Positions 53,872 through 63,048 of a stretch of DNA of 64,000 nucleotides are shown piece by piece. The DNA comes from Mycolicibacterium chubuense NBB4 (GTDB taxonomy: Bacteria; Actinomycetota; Actinomycetes; Mycobacteriales; Mycobacteriaceae). Position 1 is the first letter of the stretch. The number at the start of each line of letters is the position of its first letter. Below the pieces are notes generated by a model. It ran no database searches. It saw only the letters and a program-made list of their open reading frames with translations, and had not been told where the DNA came from. The DNA lies in assembly GCF_000266905.1 (NCBI RefSeq), contig NC_018027.1, positions 3,472,001 to 3,536,000 of the forward strand, given 5' to 3'. Made by a program: the position numbers and the translations under genes.

Positions 53872-54135
53872 ATGAGTTTCTCCGGGACAGACACCACGTC
53901 TCGTCAGGTCATCGACAACGCCGTGGGCATTCTCATCGCACTGCGCGGCTGCACGCGCCGCGAGGCCTTCGACGAGTTGGTCCAGGTGGTGAATCAGACC
54001 GGCGTCGGAATCGGCAGTCTGGCAACGGGTTTGGTGGCAGTCGCGGGCGGTTCCGCGTCACCGCAGCACGCCGAGGCCTTCACCGTCTGGGGTGAGCTGA
54101 TCCGGCGGGCGCGGCCGATGGCCACCGCGTCCTGA
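53872..54135 (+). CDS. Stand-alone ANTAR-domain RNA-binding protein
   Basis: An 87-residue protein that is little more than one ANTAR domain: RQVIDNAVGILIALRGCTRREAFDELVQVV (about residues 11-40) has the Ala/Gly-rich helix, the RGCT turn and the EAF-L helix of antiterminator domains that grip tandem hairpins in RNA. A usual GAF or receiver sensor is missing, so it may act constitutively or with a partner. ATG 53872. It lies 74 bp after the GH15 gene on the same strand and is convergent with the lipoprotein gene 54142-54870. Confidence 0.72.
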   Translation: MSFSGTDTTSRQVIDNAVGILIALRGCTRREAFDELVQVVNQTGVGIGSLATGLVAVAGGSASPQHAEAFTVWGELIRRARPMATAS

Positions 54136-54141
54136 CCCGGA

Positions 54142-54870
54142 TCACTTCCCACCGGCGTTCTTGATCATCGCGTCGGCGATCTGCACGGCCTCGTCGGTGA
54201 CGCTGTACCCACAGGACCACGCCTCGACGGTCACGTTGGACACCAGCGACAGCGCGTGCTGGCACGCCCAGCCGCCCGAATCGTTCTGCGACGTCGTCTG
54301 AGTGAGCATCGCGTCGCCCGCCTCGGCGTCGCCGAGCTGCCACGTGTACTCGCCGTCACCGACGTCCACCGAGCGGTTCGCGCATTTCTGCCATGTGTCC
54401 GACGAGTGCCCGAAGAAGTCCTGCGCGTTCTGTGCCGCCGGGTAGAGCACGGCGGTCTGCTCGACCCAGTGATCGTTGTCGTCGGTGGGTTCACGGGCCA
54501 CCCGGTCGCGCACGGCGGTCCACCCGGTGCCCGCGTACACCGGTTCCTCGGCACCGTAGATCGCGCCCAGGCAGGCCGGATCGGACACTCCGGCGGAATG
54601 GTCGGTCATCTCCTCGAGCGAGCTCGTGACCGTCATCTGAGTGGACCCGACGATGCCGTTGAGTTCGCCGATGCCGAGCAGGATGCGGTCCAACGAGGCC
54701 TCGTCCAGCGGTGCGATGTCACGCTGCCCCGGGCCACCGGCGCCGCGCACGGCCGTGCCGCCCACCGTGTTCGCACAGCCGGCGAGCAGCAGCGACGCCA
54801 CGGTCAGCACGCCGACGGCGCCGACGTGACGGGTCGCGGCTGCGCGGGTCACCGGGTCATTGTGGCGCAC
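54142..54870 (-). CDS. lppR: PknH-sensor-like lipoprotein (LppR type)
   Basis: A 242-residue lipoprotein. The signal segment VGAVGVLTVASLLLAGC ends in lipobox LAGC (Cys about 32). The mature domain resembles the extracellular sensor of PknH: four Cys (SDPACLGAIYG, TWQKCANRS, GWACQHALS, WSCGYSVTD) are spaced to form two disulfides. M. tuberculosis lppR (Rv2403c) holds the same place between the GH15 gene and lepA. Ligand unknown. A second lipoprotein of the same general kind lies directly upstream. Confidence 0.8.
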   Translation of the reverse strand: MRHNDPVTRAAATRHVGAVGVLTVASLLLAGCANTVGGTAVRGAGGPGQRDIAPLDEASLDRILLGIGELNGIVGSTQMTVTSSLEEMTDHSAGVSDPACLGAIYGAEEPVYAGTGWTAVRDRVAREPTDDNDHWVEQTAVLYPAAQNAQDFFGHSSDTWQKCANRSVDVGDGEYTWQLGDAEAGDAMLTQTTSQNDSGGWACQHALSLVSNVTVEAWSCGYSVTDEAVQIADAMIKNAGGK

Positions 54871-54903
54871 CGGCGGCCCGCGAACCCGCCGATCGGAACA
54901 AGA

Positions 54904-55644
54904 TCAACGCCGGGTGGTGATCTTGTCCAGGATCAGGTTCGCGACGCCCGCGGCGCCGTGTGTGTCGGCCGAGGGCCGGGGGTCGGTGAGCTCGACCTCG
55001 ACGATGCAGTCGCCTGCCACGCCCAGGGCGCGCATCCCCGTCGGCGACCCGGTGCCGTCCGAGGCGTGCAGCACGCTCGCCGAGACCACCCGCCGGTCGA
55101 AGACGACGTCGGTGATCCTGCTGAGCTCGTCGACGACCTGCCCTGAACCGTGCCGCGCCAGCGTCTCACCGTCGCAGCGCCGCCACCGATCGGTCGCCGC
55201 GGCGAAGAATTGTTGCGCCGCAACCGCACTCGTCATCTGAACGACTCCGAAGAAGCCCGACACCGGCGGCCCGTCGAACCCGCCTCCCGCCCACGAGTTC
55301 GTGGCGACCGACTGCACCGGGCTGCCGTTGTAGACGCTTCGCTGGAGCCGGTACGCCGCACCGACGCACTCGGCAGGCGTCGCGTCGGTTTCGGCGACGC
55401 CGTCGAGCAGCATGTGGCCGTCACCCTGGACGAGCTGACCCGTGAACCCGGCCGGCCCGGTGCCCAGAGCCGCGGAGAGTTCGAGTGCGTCGGGCAGGAA
55501 CCGGCCGAGCGGGACGGCCGGTGAGGGCTTGGCGGCCTCAGCGATGTGCAGGACCGGCCGCTGATCGACCGGAGCGGCCGAGCATCCGGCCAGCAGCACG
55601 CACGCCCCGGCACCGGCGACCAGCGCCGCGAGCTTCCCCGACAT
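54904..55644 (-). CDS. Second sensor-domain lipoprotein
   Basis: A 246-residue precursor: MSGKLAALVAGAGACVLLAGC is the lipoprotein signal (lipobox LAGC, Cys21). The mature domain again has four Cys (ECVGAAYR, RWRRCDGE, VAGDCIVEV plus the lipid Cys). It also has the strand order seen in PknH-like extracellular domains, including NSWAGGGFDGPPVSGFFGVVQ. It precedes lppR by 33 bp on the same strand and may be a diverged tandem duplicate. A palindromic element copy lies between it and lepA. Confidence 0.75.
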   Translation of the reverse strand: MSGKLAALVAGAGACVLLAGCSAAPVDQRPVLHIAEAAKPSPAVPLGRFLPDALELSAALGTGPAGFTGQLVQGDGHMLLDGVAETDATPAECVGAAYRLQRSVYNGSPVQSVATNSWAGGGFDGPPVSGFFGVVQMTSAVAAQQFFAAATDRWRRCDGETLARHGSGQVVDELSRITDVVFDRRVVSASVLHASDGTGSPTGMRALGVAGDCIVEVELTDPRPSADTHGAAGVANLILDKITTRR

Positions 55645-55665
55645 ACCCCCTTCGATAGCACGCCG

Positions 55666-55730
55666 CCGGCCGGCGCGCGACCGCTTCGGCGCAATACCGC
55701 GCGCCTCTGCACAGACACGCGCGCTCGCCG
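55666..55730 (-). repeat. Possible fourth copy of the 65-bp element (copy D, diverged)
   Basis: On the reverse strand the first 20 bases, CGGCGAGCGCGCGTGTCTGT, match copy C at most positions (CGAGCG at 4-9 and GCGTGTCTG at 11-19). The far end (TCGCGCGCCG at 51-60) matches only partly, and the middle does not align. It starts 5 bp after the lepA stop codon, the same kind of position as the other copies. Confidence 0.4.
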
Positions 55731-55734
55731 GAAG

Positions 55735-57651
55735 CTACTTCTTGCCTGCCTTGTCGGAGCCCGACTCGGTCGACAACGCCGCGACGAAGGCCTCCTGCGG
55801 CACGTCGACACGGCCGATCGTCTTCATCCGCTTCTTGCCTTCCTTCTGCTTCTCGAGCAGCTTGCGCTTACGGGTGATGTCACCGCCGTAGCACTTGGAG
55901 AGCACGTCCTTGCGGATAGCCCGAATATTCTCGCGCGCAATGATTTTCGACCCGATCGCGGCCTGCACCGGTACTTCGAACTGCTGACGCGGGATGAGCT
56001 CTTTGAGCTTGGTGGTCATCTTGTTGCCATACGCCGCAGCCGCGTCCTTGTGCACGATCGCGGAGAACGCGTCGACGGCCTCGCCCTGCAGCAGGATGTC
56101 GACCTTGACCAGTTGCGCCTCCTGCTCGCCGGCCTCCTCGTAGTCCAAGCTGGCGTAGCCGCGGGTGCGCGACTTCAGCGAGTCGAAGAAGTCGAAGATG
56201 ATCTCGCCCAGCGGCATCGTGTACCGCAGTTCGACGCGTTCGGGCGAGAGGTAGTCCATGCCGCCGAGCTCACCGCGACGGGATTGGCACAGCTCCATGA
56301 TCGTGCCGATGAACTCACTCGGTGCGATGATCGTGGTCTTGACGATCGGCTCGTACACCTCGCGGACCTTGCCTTCCGGCCAGTCCGACGGGTTGGTCAC
56401 GGTGAGCTCGGTTCCATCGTCCTTGATGACCCGGTAGACGACGTTCGGCGAGGTCGAGATCAGGTCGAGGTCGAATTCGCGCTCGAGGCGTTCGCGCGTG
56501 ATCTCCATGTGCAACAGGCCGAGGAACCCGCAGCGGAAGCCGAAGCCCAGCGCCACCGACGTCTCGGGCTCATACGTCAGCGCCGCGTCGTTGAGCTGCA
56601 GCTTGTCCAGTGCGTCGCGCAGGTCGGGATAGTCCGACCCGTCGACGGGATAGAGGCCCGAATAGACCATCGGCTTGGGTTCGCGGTATCCGGTCAGCGG
56701 TTCGGCGGCCCCGCCCCGGGCGGTGGTCACGGTGTCGCCGACCTTGGACTGGCGCACGTCCTTCACGCCGGTGATCAGATAGCCGACCTCGCCGACACCC
56801 AGGCCGTCCGCGGCCTTCGGTTCCGGGGAGACGATGCCCACCTCGAGGAGTTCGTGGGTGGCGCCGGTGGACATCATCTTGATCCGTTCGCGCGGGACGA
56901 TCCTGCCGTCCACCACGCGGACGTAGGTCACCACACCGCGGTAGGTGTCGTAGACGGAGTCGAAGATCATGGCCCGGGTCGGGGCGTCGGCGTCACCGAC
57001 CGGGGCGGGCACCTGGCGGACCACCTCGTCGAGCAGCTCGGCCACCCCTTCGCCGGTCTTGCCGGACACCCGCAGCACATCCGAGGGCTCGCATCCGATG
57101 ATGTGCGCGAGCTCGCCGGCGTAGCGGTCCGGGTCGGCCGCGGGCAGGTCGATCTTGTTGAGCACCGGGATGATGGCCAGGTCGCGGTCCAGCGCCAGGT
57201 AGAGGTTGGCCAGCGTCTGGGCTTCGATGCCCTGCGCGGCGTCGACCAGCAGAACCGCGCCCTCGCACGCCTCCAGGGCGCGGGACACCTCGTAGGTGAA
57301 GTCGACGTGGCCGGGTGTGTCGATCAGGTGCAGAACGTGCTCTTCGTCACCAACTTTCCAAGGCAGCCGGACGTTCTGCGCCTTGATGGTGATGCCGCGT
57401 TCGCGCTCGATGTCCATCCGGTCCAGGTACTGGGCGCGCATCGACCGCTCGTCGACCACGCCGGTCAACTGCAGCATCCGGTCGGCCAGCGTGGACTTGC
57501 CGTGGTCGATGTGGGCGATGATGCAGAAATTGCGTATCTGCGCCGGCGCGGTGAAGGTCTTGTCGGCGAAACTGCTAATTGGGTTTCTCCTGGTGAGCGC
57601 TGCCTGGGTGCCGGAAACGGCCAGTCCAGAGTAACGAGCCGACGCCGTCAC
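55735..57651 (-). CDS. lepA: Elongation factor 4 (LepA GTPase)
   Basis: Ribosomal GTPase implicated in translation under stress and in 30S maturation. The 638-residue protein has G1 AHIDHGKST (about residues 40-48), G3 DTPGHVDF and G4 NKIDLP. EF-G-like domains II, III and V follow, with the LepA-specific C-terminal domain ending [23 protein letters not shown] 57651 (residues MTASARYS) is used; GTG 57666 would add five residues. The short N-terminal extension before [14 protein letters not shown] is poorly conserved. It is divergent from the PemK-like gene, 42 bp apart. Confidence 0.96.
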   Translation of the reverse strand: MTASARYSGLAVSGTQAALTRRNPISSFADKTFTAPAQIRNFCIIAHIDHGKSTLADRMLQLTGVVDERSMRAQYLDRMDIERERGITIKAQNVRLPWKVGDEEHVLHLIDTPGHVDFTYEVSRALEACEGAVLLVDAAQGIEAQTLANLYLALDRDLAIIPVLNKIDLPAADPDRYAGELAHIIGCEPSDVLRVSGKTGEGVAELLDEVVRQVPAPVGDADAPTRAMIFDSVYDTYRGVVTYVRVVDGRIVPRERIKMMSTGATHELLEVGIVSPEPKAADGLGVGEVGYLITGVKDVRQSKVGDTVTTARGGAAEPLTGYREPKPMVYSGLYPVDGSDYPDLRDALDKLQLNDAALTYEPETSVALGFGFRCGFLGLLHMEITRERLEREFDLDLISTSPNVVYRVIKDDGTELTVTNPSDWPEGKVREVYEPIVKTTIIAPSEFIGTIMELCQSRRGELGGMDYLSPERVELRYTMPLGEIIFDFFDSLKSRTRGYASLDYEEAGEQEAQLVKVDILLQGEAVDAFSAIVHKDAAAAYGNKMTTKLKELIPRQQFEVPVQAAIGSKIIARENIRAIRKDVLSKCYGGDITRKRKLLEKQKEGKKRMKTIGRVDVPQEAFVAALSTESGSDKAGKK

Positions 57652-57693
57652 GACACAATCGAGCACTGCGGCGAGCGCCTAGACTTGGCCGTT

Positions 57694-58281
57694 ATGGCGT
57701 CATCGTCATCTCCATTGCGGACGTTTCAACGGCTGGTGTTCTCCGAAGCCCCCCGATTCGTGCGCCAGTTGCAGCGCTCGGAAACCCTCCAGCGCGGCCT
57801 CGCGCAGGGCATTCGGTTCGGTCTCGACGTCATCGCCGGCTCGCAGGAGGCGCCGGCGCGGGCGCTGCCGCCCGGTCGTCCCATCTCCAGCAACTTCGTG
57901 CCGACGGCCCATCGGGCACGCAGGGTGTCGTATTCCCCTGCTCTTGACGGCCGCGCCGACCCCGGCGAGATCGTGTGGACCTGGGTGGTCTACGAGGACG
58001 ACCCCAACAGGGGCAAGGACCGGCCGGTGCTGGTCGTCGGCCGCGACCGCAGCATCCTGCTCGGCTTGATGCTGTCGAGTCAGGATCACCACCGCGACGA
58101 CCCCAACTGGGTCGGCATCGGCACCGGCAGCTGGGACTACGAGGGGCGGGCCAGCTGGGTCCGGCTGGACCGCGTGCTCGACGTGCCCGAGGAGGGCATC
58201 CGGCGTGAGGGTGCGATCCTCGACCGCCGCACCTTCGACCTCGTGGCCGCCCGCCTGCGCGCCGAATACAGCTGGAGTTGA
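57694..58281 (+). CDS. PemK/MazF-fold protein (Rv2405-like)
   Basis: A 195-residue protein. The C-terminal 110 residues carry a PemK-like beta-barrel: DPGEIVWTWVVYEDDPNRGKDRPVLVVGRD (about residues 88-117), then WVRLDRVLDVPEEGIRREGAIL. The pattern G-x-I-V-W...KDRPVLV is that of MazF toxins. The N-terminal 85 residues are extra and basic. There is no antitoxin gene beside it, and the same gene is linked to lepA in M. tuberculosis, so a housekeeping role is more likely than a toxin module. ATG 57694. Confidence 0.82.
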   Translation: MASSSSPLRTFQRLVFSEAPRFVRQLQRSETLQRGLAQGIRFGLDVIAGSQEAPARALPPGRPISSNFVPTAHRARRVSYSPALDGRADPGEIVWTWVVYEDDPNRGKDRPVLVVGRDRSILLGLMLSSQDHHRDDPNWVGIGTGSWDYEGRASWVRLDRVLDVPEEGIRREGAILDRRTFDLVAARLRAEYSWS

Positions 58282-58285
58282 CCCC

Positions 58286-59692
58286 TCAGCCGGCGACCAC
58301 GGCCCACACGACGCCGGCACCCAACCCTGCGACCACGCTCAGCCCGGCAGCCACCACCGCCGTGCCGGCCGACCATCGCGCCGCGGCCGGCACCTCGTGC
58401 CCTTCGCGCGCCCGCCGGAAACACGGGATGATCCAGCGCAGGTAGTAGAAGAGACTGGCGAGCGTGTTGACGAACAGCGCGATCGCCACCCATGCCGCAC
58501 CGCCGTCCCAGGCCGCGGTGGCGACCGTCAACTTCCCGACGAAGACGGCGGTCGGCGGTGTTCCCAGCAAGCCCAGCAGTGCCACGACCAGCGCCGCGGC
58601 CAGCCACGGACGGGCCCCGACCAGTCCCCGGTAGGCATCGATGTCGCGCAGGCCGGGCAGGGCGGTCGACACCGCGAACGCGGCGACGTTGGTCACCGTG
58701 TAGGCCGACAGATAGAACAGCAGAGACGGCGAGGCGATCCCGCTGTGACCGACCGCAGTGAGCGGCACCAGCAGGTAGCCGACCTGGCTGACCGTCGACC
58801 AGCCGAGCAGGCGCCGCGGGTCGCTCTGCCAGTACGCGGCGAGATTGCCGAGCGTCATGCTCGCGATGGCGATCAGACCGATCAGCAGCCGCCATGCGAT
58901 GGTGTCGGGAAGTACCGCGACCAACCGGTAGAGCGCGATGAGCGCCCCCACCTTGGGCACGGTGGTCAGAAACATCGCGGCCGTGCCGGTGGCGCCCTGT
59001 GCGGTGTCGGGCACCCAGAAGTGTGCGGGCACACCTCCGGCCTTGAACAGCAAGCCACCGAGAACGCCGATCAACCCCGCGGCGACGACCCCGGCCGGTG
59101 CGGCGCCGAGCGCACCGGCCAACGTCGGATACCACGTGCTGCCCGTCACGCCGTAGAGGATGCTGACGCCGAGCAGCAGCAGAATGCCGAACAGCGCGCC
59201 GAGCAGGTAGGTCTTCATCGCCGCCTCGGCACCTTTCGCGGTGCGCACCATACCGATCAGCGCGTACATCGGCAGACTCGCGAGCAGATACCCGCATGCC
59301 AGCACCAGCAGATCGGTTGCGCCGGCGAGAACGAGCACGCCGGAGGTCGCGAACAACACCAGCGCGTAGGTCTCGCTTTCCCTTGCCGCACCGGCGATCT
59401 CGTCACCGGCCACGGCCAGGACGGCCAGCACCCCCACGACCGCGACGATGCGGGCGACGCCGGTGGTGGTGTCCACCGCGAACGTGCCGTCGAAGGCGGT
59501 CCGGTCGGGCCCGGCGAGCTGGACAGCGGCTACGACGACAGCTCCGCACAGCGCCGCCGCGGCCAGCATGCGGCCCCGCCACTGGTTCTGCCGCGCCGTG
59601 AAGGAGCCACCGATCAGGACCGCCAATCCTGCTCCGAACACCAGCATCTCGGGCAACATCAGCGGCAGGTGCATTCCGGTCTGGGGGTTCAA
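58286..59692 (-). CDS. nuoN: NADH-quinone oxidoreductase subunit N-like antiporter protein
   Basis: A 468-residue membrane protein of the complex I/Mrp antiporter family with about thirteen to fourteen helices. The conserved Lys helix KAGGVPAHFWVPDTAQGA lies near residues 219-236, and TPKVGAL-like wording (TTVPKVGALIALYRLV) follows. It is shorter than typical NuoN (about 500). It is last in the row J-K-L-M-N and starts 3 bp after the nuoM stop. It is four bases from the convergent PemK-like gene. It could belong to a second, reduced complex I. Confidence 0.85.
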   Translation of the reverse strand: MNPQTGMHLPLMLPEMLVFGAGLAVLIGGSFTARQNQWRGRMLAAAALCGAVVVAAVQLAGPDRTAFDGTFAVDTTTGVARIVAVVGVLAVLAVAGDEIAGAARESETYALVLFATSGVLVLAGATDLLVLACGYLLASLPMYALIGMVRTAKGAEAAMKTYLLGALFGILLLLGVSILYGVTGSTWYPTLAGALGAAPAGVVAAGLIGVLGGLLFKAGGVPAHFWVPDTAQGATGTAAMFLTTVPKVGALIALYRLVAVLPDTIAWRLLIGLIAIASMTLGNLAAYWQSDPRRLLGWSTVSQVGYLLVPLTAVGHSGIASPSLLFYLSAYTVTNVAAFAVSTALPGLRDIDAYRGLVGARPWLAAALVVALLGLLGTPPTAVFVGKLTVATAAWDGGAAWVAIALFVNTLASLFYYLRWIIPCFRRAREGHEVPAAARWSAGTAVVAAGLSVVAGLGAGVVWAVVAG

Positions 59693-59695
59693 CGA

Positions 59696-61192
59696 TTACC
59701 TCCCGACGAGACCGATCAGCGCATCGGCCGCGGGCTCGATCGCGTCGAGCAGCACCCGGGGAAACAGCCCGATCACCACGGACAGGGCCAACAGCATTGC
59801 GGTCGACCATGTCTCGGTGGTTCGCAGGTCGACGAATCCTTCCGAACGCCCGCGGGTCTCGCCGGTGAAGATGCGCTGCAGGGCGCGCAGGAACAGCGCC
59901 GCGGTGACGACGATGGCAGGGAGCGCGATCGCGGTCACCGGGGCCGCGGCGATGCTGCCGGCGAAGATCTGGAACTCGGCGATGAATCCGGAGAACCCCG
60001 GCAGTCCGAGCGAGGCGAATGCCCCGATCGCGAACAGGCCGGCCAGTTTCGGCGCCGGCCCGGCGAGCCCGCCGTAGTCGTCCATCTCGTAACTGCCGGT
60101 GCGGGCATGGAAAACACCTGCCAGGAGGAACAGCGCACCGGTGATCAGGCCGTGGCTCACCATCTGGGTGACCGCGCCCGTCACCGCGACCTCGCGGGCC
60201 GTCGCGGTACCGGCGGCCGCGAGCCCGGCAGCGCCGACGGCCAGCACGATGTAGCCCATGTGGTTGATCGACGTGTAGGCGATCATCCGCTTGAGGTTGT
60301 CCTGGGCCAGCGCGACCAGAGCCCCGTAGAGCACCGAGATCACCCCGACGGCGATGATGGCCCACGCCCAGTCGCGCCATGCCTGAGGCAGCATCGGCAT
60401 CGCGATCCGCACGAAGCCGTAGGTGCCCATTTTCAGCAGGACGCCGGCGAGCACCGCCGAACCGATCGCCGGGGCGTCGGTGTGGGCGGGCGGCAACCAC
60501 GTGTGGAACGGGAACGTCGGGGTCTTGACGGCCAGACCCACGACGATCGCCGCCAACACCAGACCGCCGGCGAGGGGGCGGCCGGCCAGCGGCGCGGTCG
60601 CGGCGAGTTCGAGCATGTCGAAGGTGTGGGGTCGGGCAGCCACGTAGAGGCCGATGAAGCCGACGAGCAGCGCCAGCGAACCGAGAAAGGTGTACAGGAA
60701 GAACTGCAGCGCCGACCGGCCGCGGTCGCCGTGCCCCCAGCCGGCGATGACGAAGTACATCGCCACGATCGACAGGTCGAAGAACACGAAGAACAGGATC
60801 AGGTCGGCCGACACGAACAGGCCCAGGCTGACGGTCTGCAGGAACAGGAACAGCGCAGCCTGAGTCCGCGGCCGGTCGGTGTCGCGCAGGCTGTAGACCG
60901 CACACGCCAGGAAGATGACCACCGTCATCGCAACCAGCGGCAGCGACAGCCCGTCGACGCCGATGTGGTAGCTGCTGTTGACGCCGGGGATCCAGGCCAC
61001 CTGCTCCTCGAAGGCCAGCGCGTGCGGACCCGGCGTGTCGTACTGCGACCAGAGCACCGCCACCAGCACGACCTCGACGGCGGCGACCGCCACCCACACC
61101 CAGCGTGCCACCGCGTCGGCCAGGGCGGAAAAGGCCAGCAACGCCACGGCGGCGGCCAACGGGAGGAACACGATGATGCTGAGCACGTTCAC
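59696..61192 (-). CDS. nuoM: NADH-quinone oxidoreductase subunit M-like antiporter protein
   Basis: A 498-residue membrane protein with about fourteen helices. The proton-channel Glu/Lys motifs are visible in FFDLSIVAMYFVIAGWG, VKTPTFPFHTWLPPAHTDAPAI (core near residues 215-236) and LKMGTYGFVRIAMPMLP. The HTWLPPAHTDAP wording is diagnostic of NuoM. GTG 61192 overlaps the nuoL stop by 4 bp. It works in the proton-pumping arm of complex I. Confidence 0.9.
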   Translation of the reverse strand: MNVLSIIVFLPLAAAVALLAFSALADAVARWVWVAVAAVEVVLVAVLWSQYDTPGPHALAFEEQVAWIPGVNSSYHIGVDGLSLPLVAMTVVIFLACAVYSLRDTDRPRTQAALFLFLQTVSLGLFVSADLILFFVFFDLSIVAMYFVIAGWGHGDRGRSALQFFLYTFLGSLALLVGFIGLYVAARPHTFDMLELAATAPLAGRPLAGGLVLAAIVVGLAVKTPTFPFHTWLPPAHTDAPAIGSAVLAGVLLKMGTYGFVRIAMPMLPQAWRDWAWAIIAVGVISVLYGALVALAQDNLKRMIAYTSINHMGYIVLAVGAAGLAAAGTATAREVAVTGAVTQMVSHGLITGALFLLAGVFHARTGSYEMDDYGGLAGPAPKLAGLFAIGAFASLGLPGFSGFIAEFQIFAGSIAAAPVTAIALPAIVVTAALFLRALQRIFTGETRGRSEGFVDLRTTETWSTAMLLALSVVIGLFPRVLLDAIEPAADALIGLVGR

Positions 61193-63048
61193 CTCGCGAC
61201 GATCAGAAGTAGGACGGCCAGGACGACGAGCGCGACGGCGCTCAGGTAGTAGTGGTGCAGCTGTCCGGTCTGCGGCTTTCTCGCCAACTCCCCCAGCCGT
61301 CGCATGAGGCCCGCGACGGCCCGCACGCTGCGGTCGACGCCGCCGACGTCGAGGCGCGCCGCCCCGGTGGCGGCCGTCATCGCACCGGCCGCGGCCGCGT
61401 GCACGGCCCGATCGATGACCCGGTCGTCGAACCGGGCGACGAGCCGCGCGAGCCGCAGTGTGGGTGCGACGACCACCGCGTCGACGCCCTTCTGCAGGCC
61501 CAGCCACCCGACGAGCCAGCGCGGTTCCGGTGCACCCCAACGCAGTACCGCGAGCACGACGACGGCGGCGAGCACCGCCGAGATCGTCCACTCGAGCACC
61601 GTGGCATGCGGCGTCGCGCCGTGGTCGAGTGCTCGGCTCAGCCGCGGACCGACCGGCGGTAGCGCGAGCACCCCGGCGAGGGCCGCGCCCGCGGCCAGCA
61701 CGACGAGCGGCTCTTGTTGCCACCCGCTCAGCGTCGACCGGTTCAGCTGTTCGGACGGCGCTTGCCGAGGGCGCCGCCAGACGACCAGCAGCACTTTGCC
61801 GGAGTAGGCGGCCGACAGCCCGGCCGCCGCCAGGCCGGCGAGATACAGCCACACCGAACGCTCCTGCGCGGCGGCCAGGATCTCGTCCTTGGTCGCCCAC
61901 AGGGACAACGGCGCCACGCCCGCCAGTGCGAGGGCCGACACCGCGGCAGTCACGCCGACGAGCGGCCGACGGCGGCCGATCCCCTGCAGGTCGTCGAGGC
62001 GCTTGCTGCCCACGAGCGACAACCATGCGCCCGCGGTGAGGAAGAGTCCGGCCTTGGTGGCCGCATGGGCGACCAGTTGCGTCGCACCGCCACTGATCGC
62101 GGCGAGCCCGGCAGCCATCACCACGAAACCCAGCTGCGCCGAGGTCGACGCGGCGAGCAGCTGTTTGAGATCACGCTGGGCGAGGGCCACCGCACCCAGC
62201 ACAACGGCAGTCGCAACGCCGAGCCACGCCGCGGCCGGGGCGGCCCACCCCGAGGCAGCCAGGAGATCGCCCATACGCAGCAGCAGGTAGGCGCCCAACG
62301 CCACCATCGCTGCCGAGTGCAGCAGAGCGCTGACCGGGCTCGGGCCCTCCATCGCCCGGGAGAGCCAGAACGAGAACGGCAGCTGCGCCGCCTTACCGAG
62401 TGCGGCCACCAGAAACCCGGCCGCGATGACGTGCCGCCAGCCGCCGGAGGCGTCCGCGAGGTCCGCCAGCGCGAGCCCCGCTCCGCCGGCGAGTGCACCG
62501 CCGGCAGCCAGATACAGACCGAGGTCGGCGGTGCGCGTGGTGAGGAAGGCGGTCAAACCGGCCGACACCCGGTCGTTCTCGCGCCACCAGAAACCGATCA
62601 ACCCGTAGGAGACCGCGCCCATGACCTCCCACGCGAGCAGCAGTGCGGGCAGGGTCGCCGCGGTGACGGTCAGCATCGCGGCAGCGGCGAAGACCAGCAT
62701 CAACCCGTAGAAGCGGCCGCCCGCCACGGAGTCGTCGCCGACCGTGAAGATCAGCACCAGCAACGTGGTCACGGCAACCGTCGCCGCCATCGTCGCGGCC
62801 AGCGCATCCACCCGCAAGGTGAGGTCCGCTCCGGCCATGAACGGCACGTCGACCGTCGGCCTGGCCACGGCGACCACCGCGGAGAGCGCGACCATCACCG
62901 CCGACACCGCGACCGAGACCACCGACGGCAGCCGATCGGCGGTCGGACTCCGAAACGCATTGAGCGACAGAATGATTCCACCGGCCGCCGGTAGGCCGAC
63001 CAGCCCCCACAGCGACCACTGCGCACCAGCGAGCATTGCCGCCGTCAT
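61189..63048 (-). CDS. nuoL: NADH-quinone oxidoreductase subunit L-like antiporter protein
   Basis: A 619-residue membrane protein. The core shows LLLAWEVMGAVSYGLIGFWW, the channel segment AALGKAAQLPFSFWLSRAMEGPSPVSALLH (Lys and PSPVSALLH at about residues 220-250, diagnostic of NuoL) and HAATKAGLFLTAGAW. The C-terminal part (about 440-619) is less conserved and ends in one helix, HHYYLSAVALVVLAVLLLIV, matching the shorter NuoL2-type end. ATG 63048 overlaps the nuoK stop by 4 bp and gives MTAAMLAGAQ. Confidence 0.9.
   Translation of the reverse strand: MTAAMLAGAQWSLWGLVGLPAAGGIILSLNAFRSPTADRLPSVVSVAVSAVMVALSAVVAVARPTVDVPFMAGADLTLRVDALAATMAATVAVTTLLVLIFTVGDDSVAGGRFYGLMLVFAAAAMLTVTAATLPALLLAWEVMGAVSYGLIGFWWRENDRVSAGLTAFLTTRTADLGLYLAAGGALAGGAGLALADLADASGGWRHVIAAGFLVAALGKAAQLPFSFWLSRAMEGPSPVSALLHSAAMVALGAYLLLRMGDLLAASGWAAPAAAWLGVATAVVLGAVALAQRDLKQLLAASTSAQLGFVVMAAGLAAISGGATQLVAHAATKAGLFLTAGAWLSLVGSKRLDDLQGIGRRRPLVGVTAAVSALALAGVAPLSLWATKDEILAAAQERSVWLYLAGLAAAGLSAAYSGKVLLVVWRRPRQAPSEQLNRSTLSGWQQEPLVVLAAGAALAGVLALPPVGPRLSRALDHGATPHATVLEWTISAVLAAVVVLAVLRWGAPEPRWLVGWLGLQKGVDAVVVAPTLRLARLVARFDDRVIDRAVHAAAAGAMTAATGAARLDVGGVDRSVRAVAGLMRRLGELARKPQTGQLHHYYLSAVALVVLAVLLLIVAR

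Noticed and set aside
57694..58281. PemK-like gene as a toxin-antitoxin locus
   Set aside because: There is no small antitoxin gene next to it, it has an extra N-terminal domain, and it stays beside lepA in other mycobacteria as I recall.
58205..61249. A 1014-codon plus-strand open frame
   Set aside because: It is antisense to nuoN and nuoM, is full of Arg, Gln, Asp and His with no hydrophobic pattern, and is explained by high GC content.
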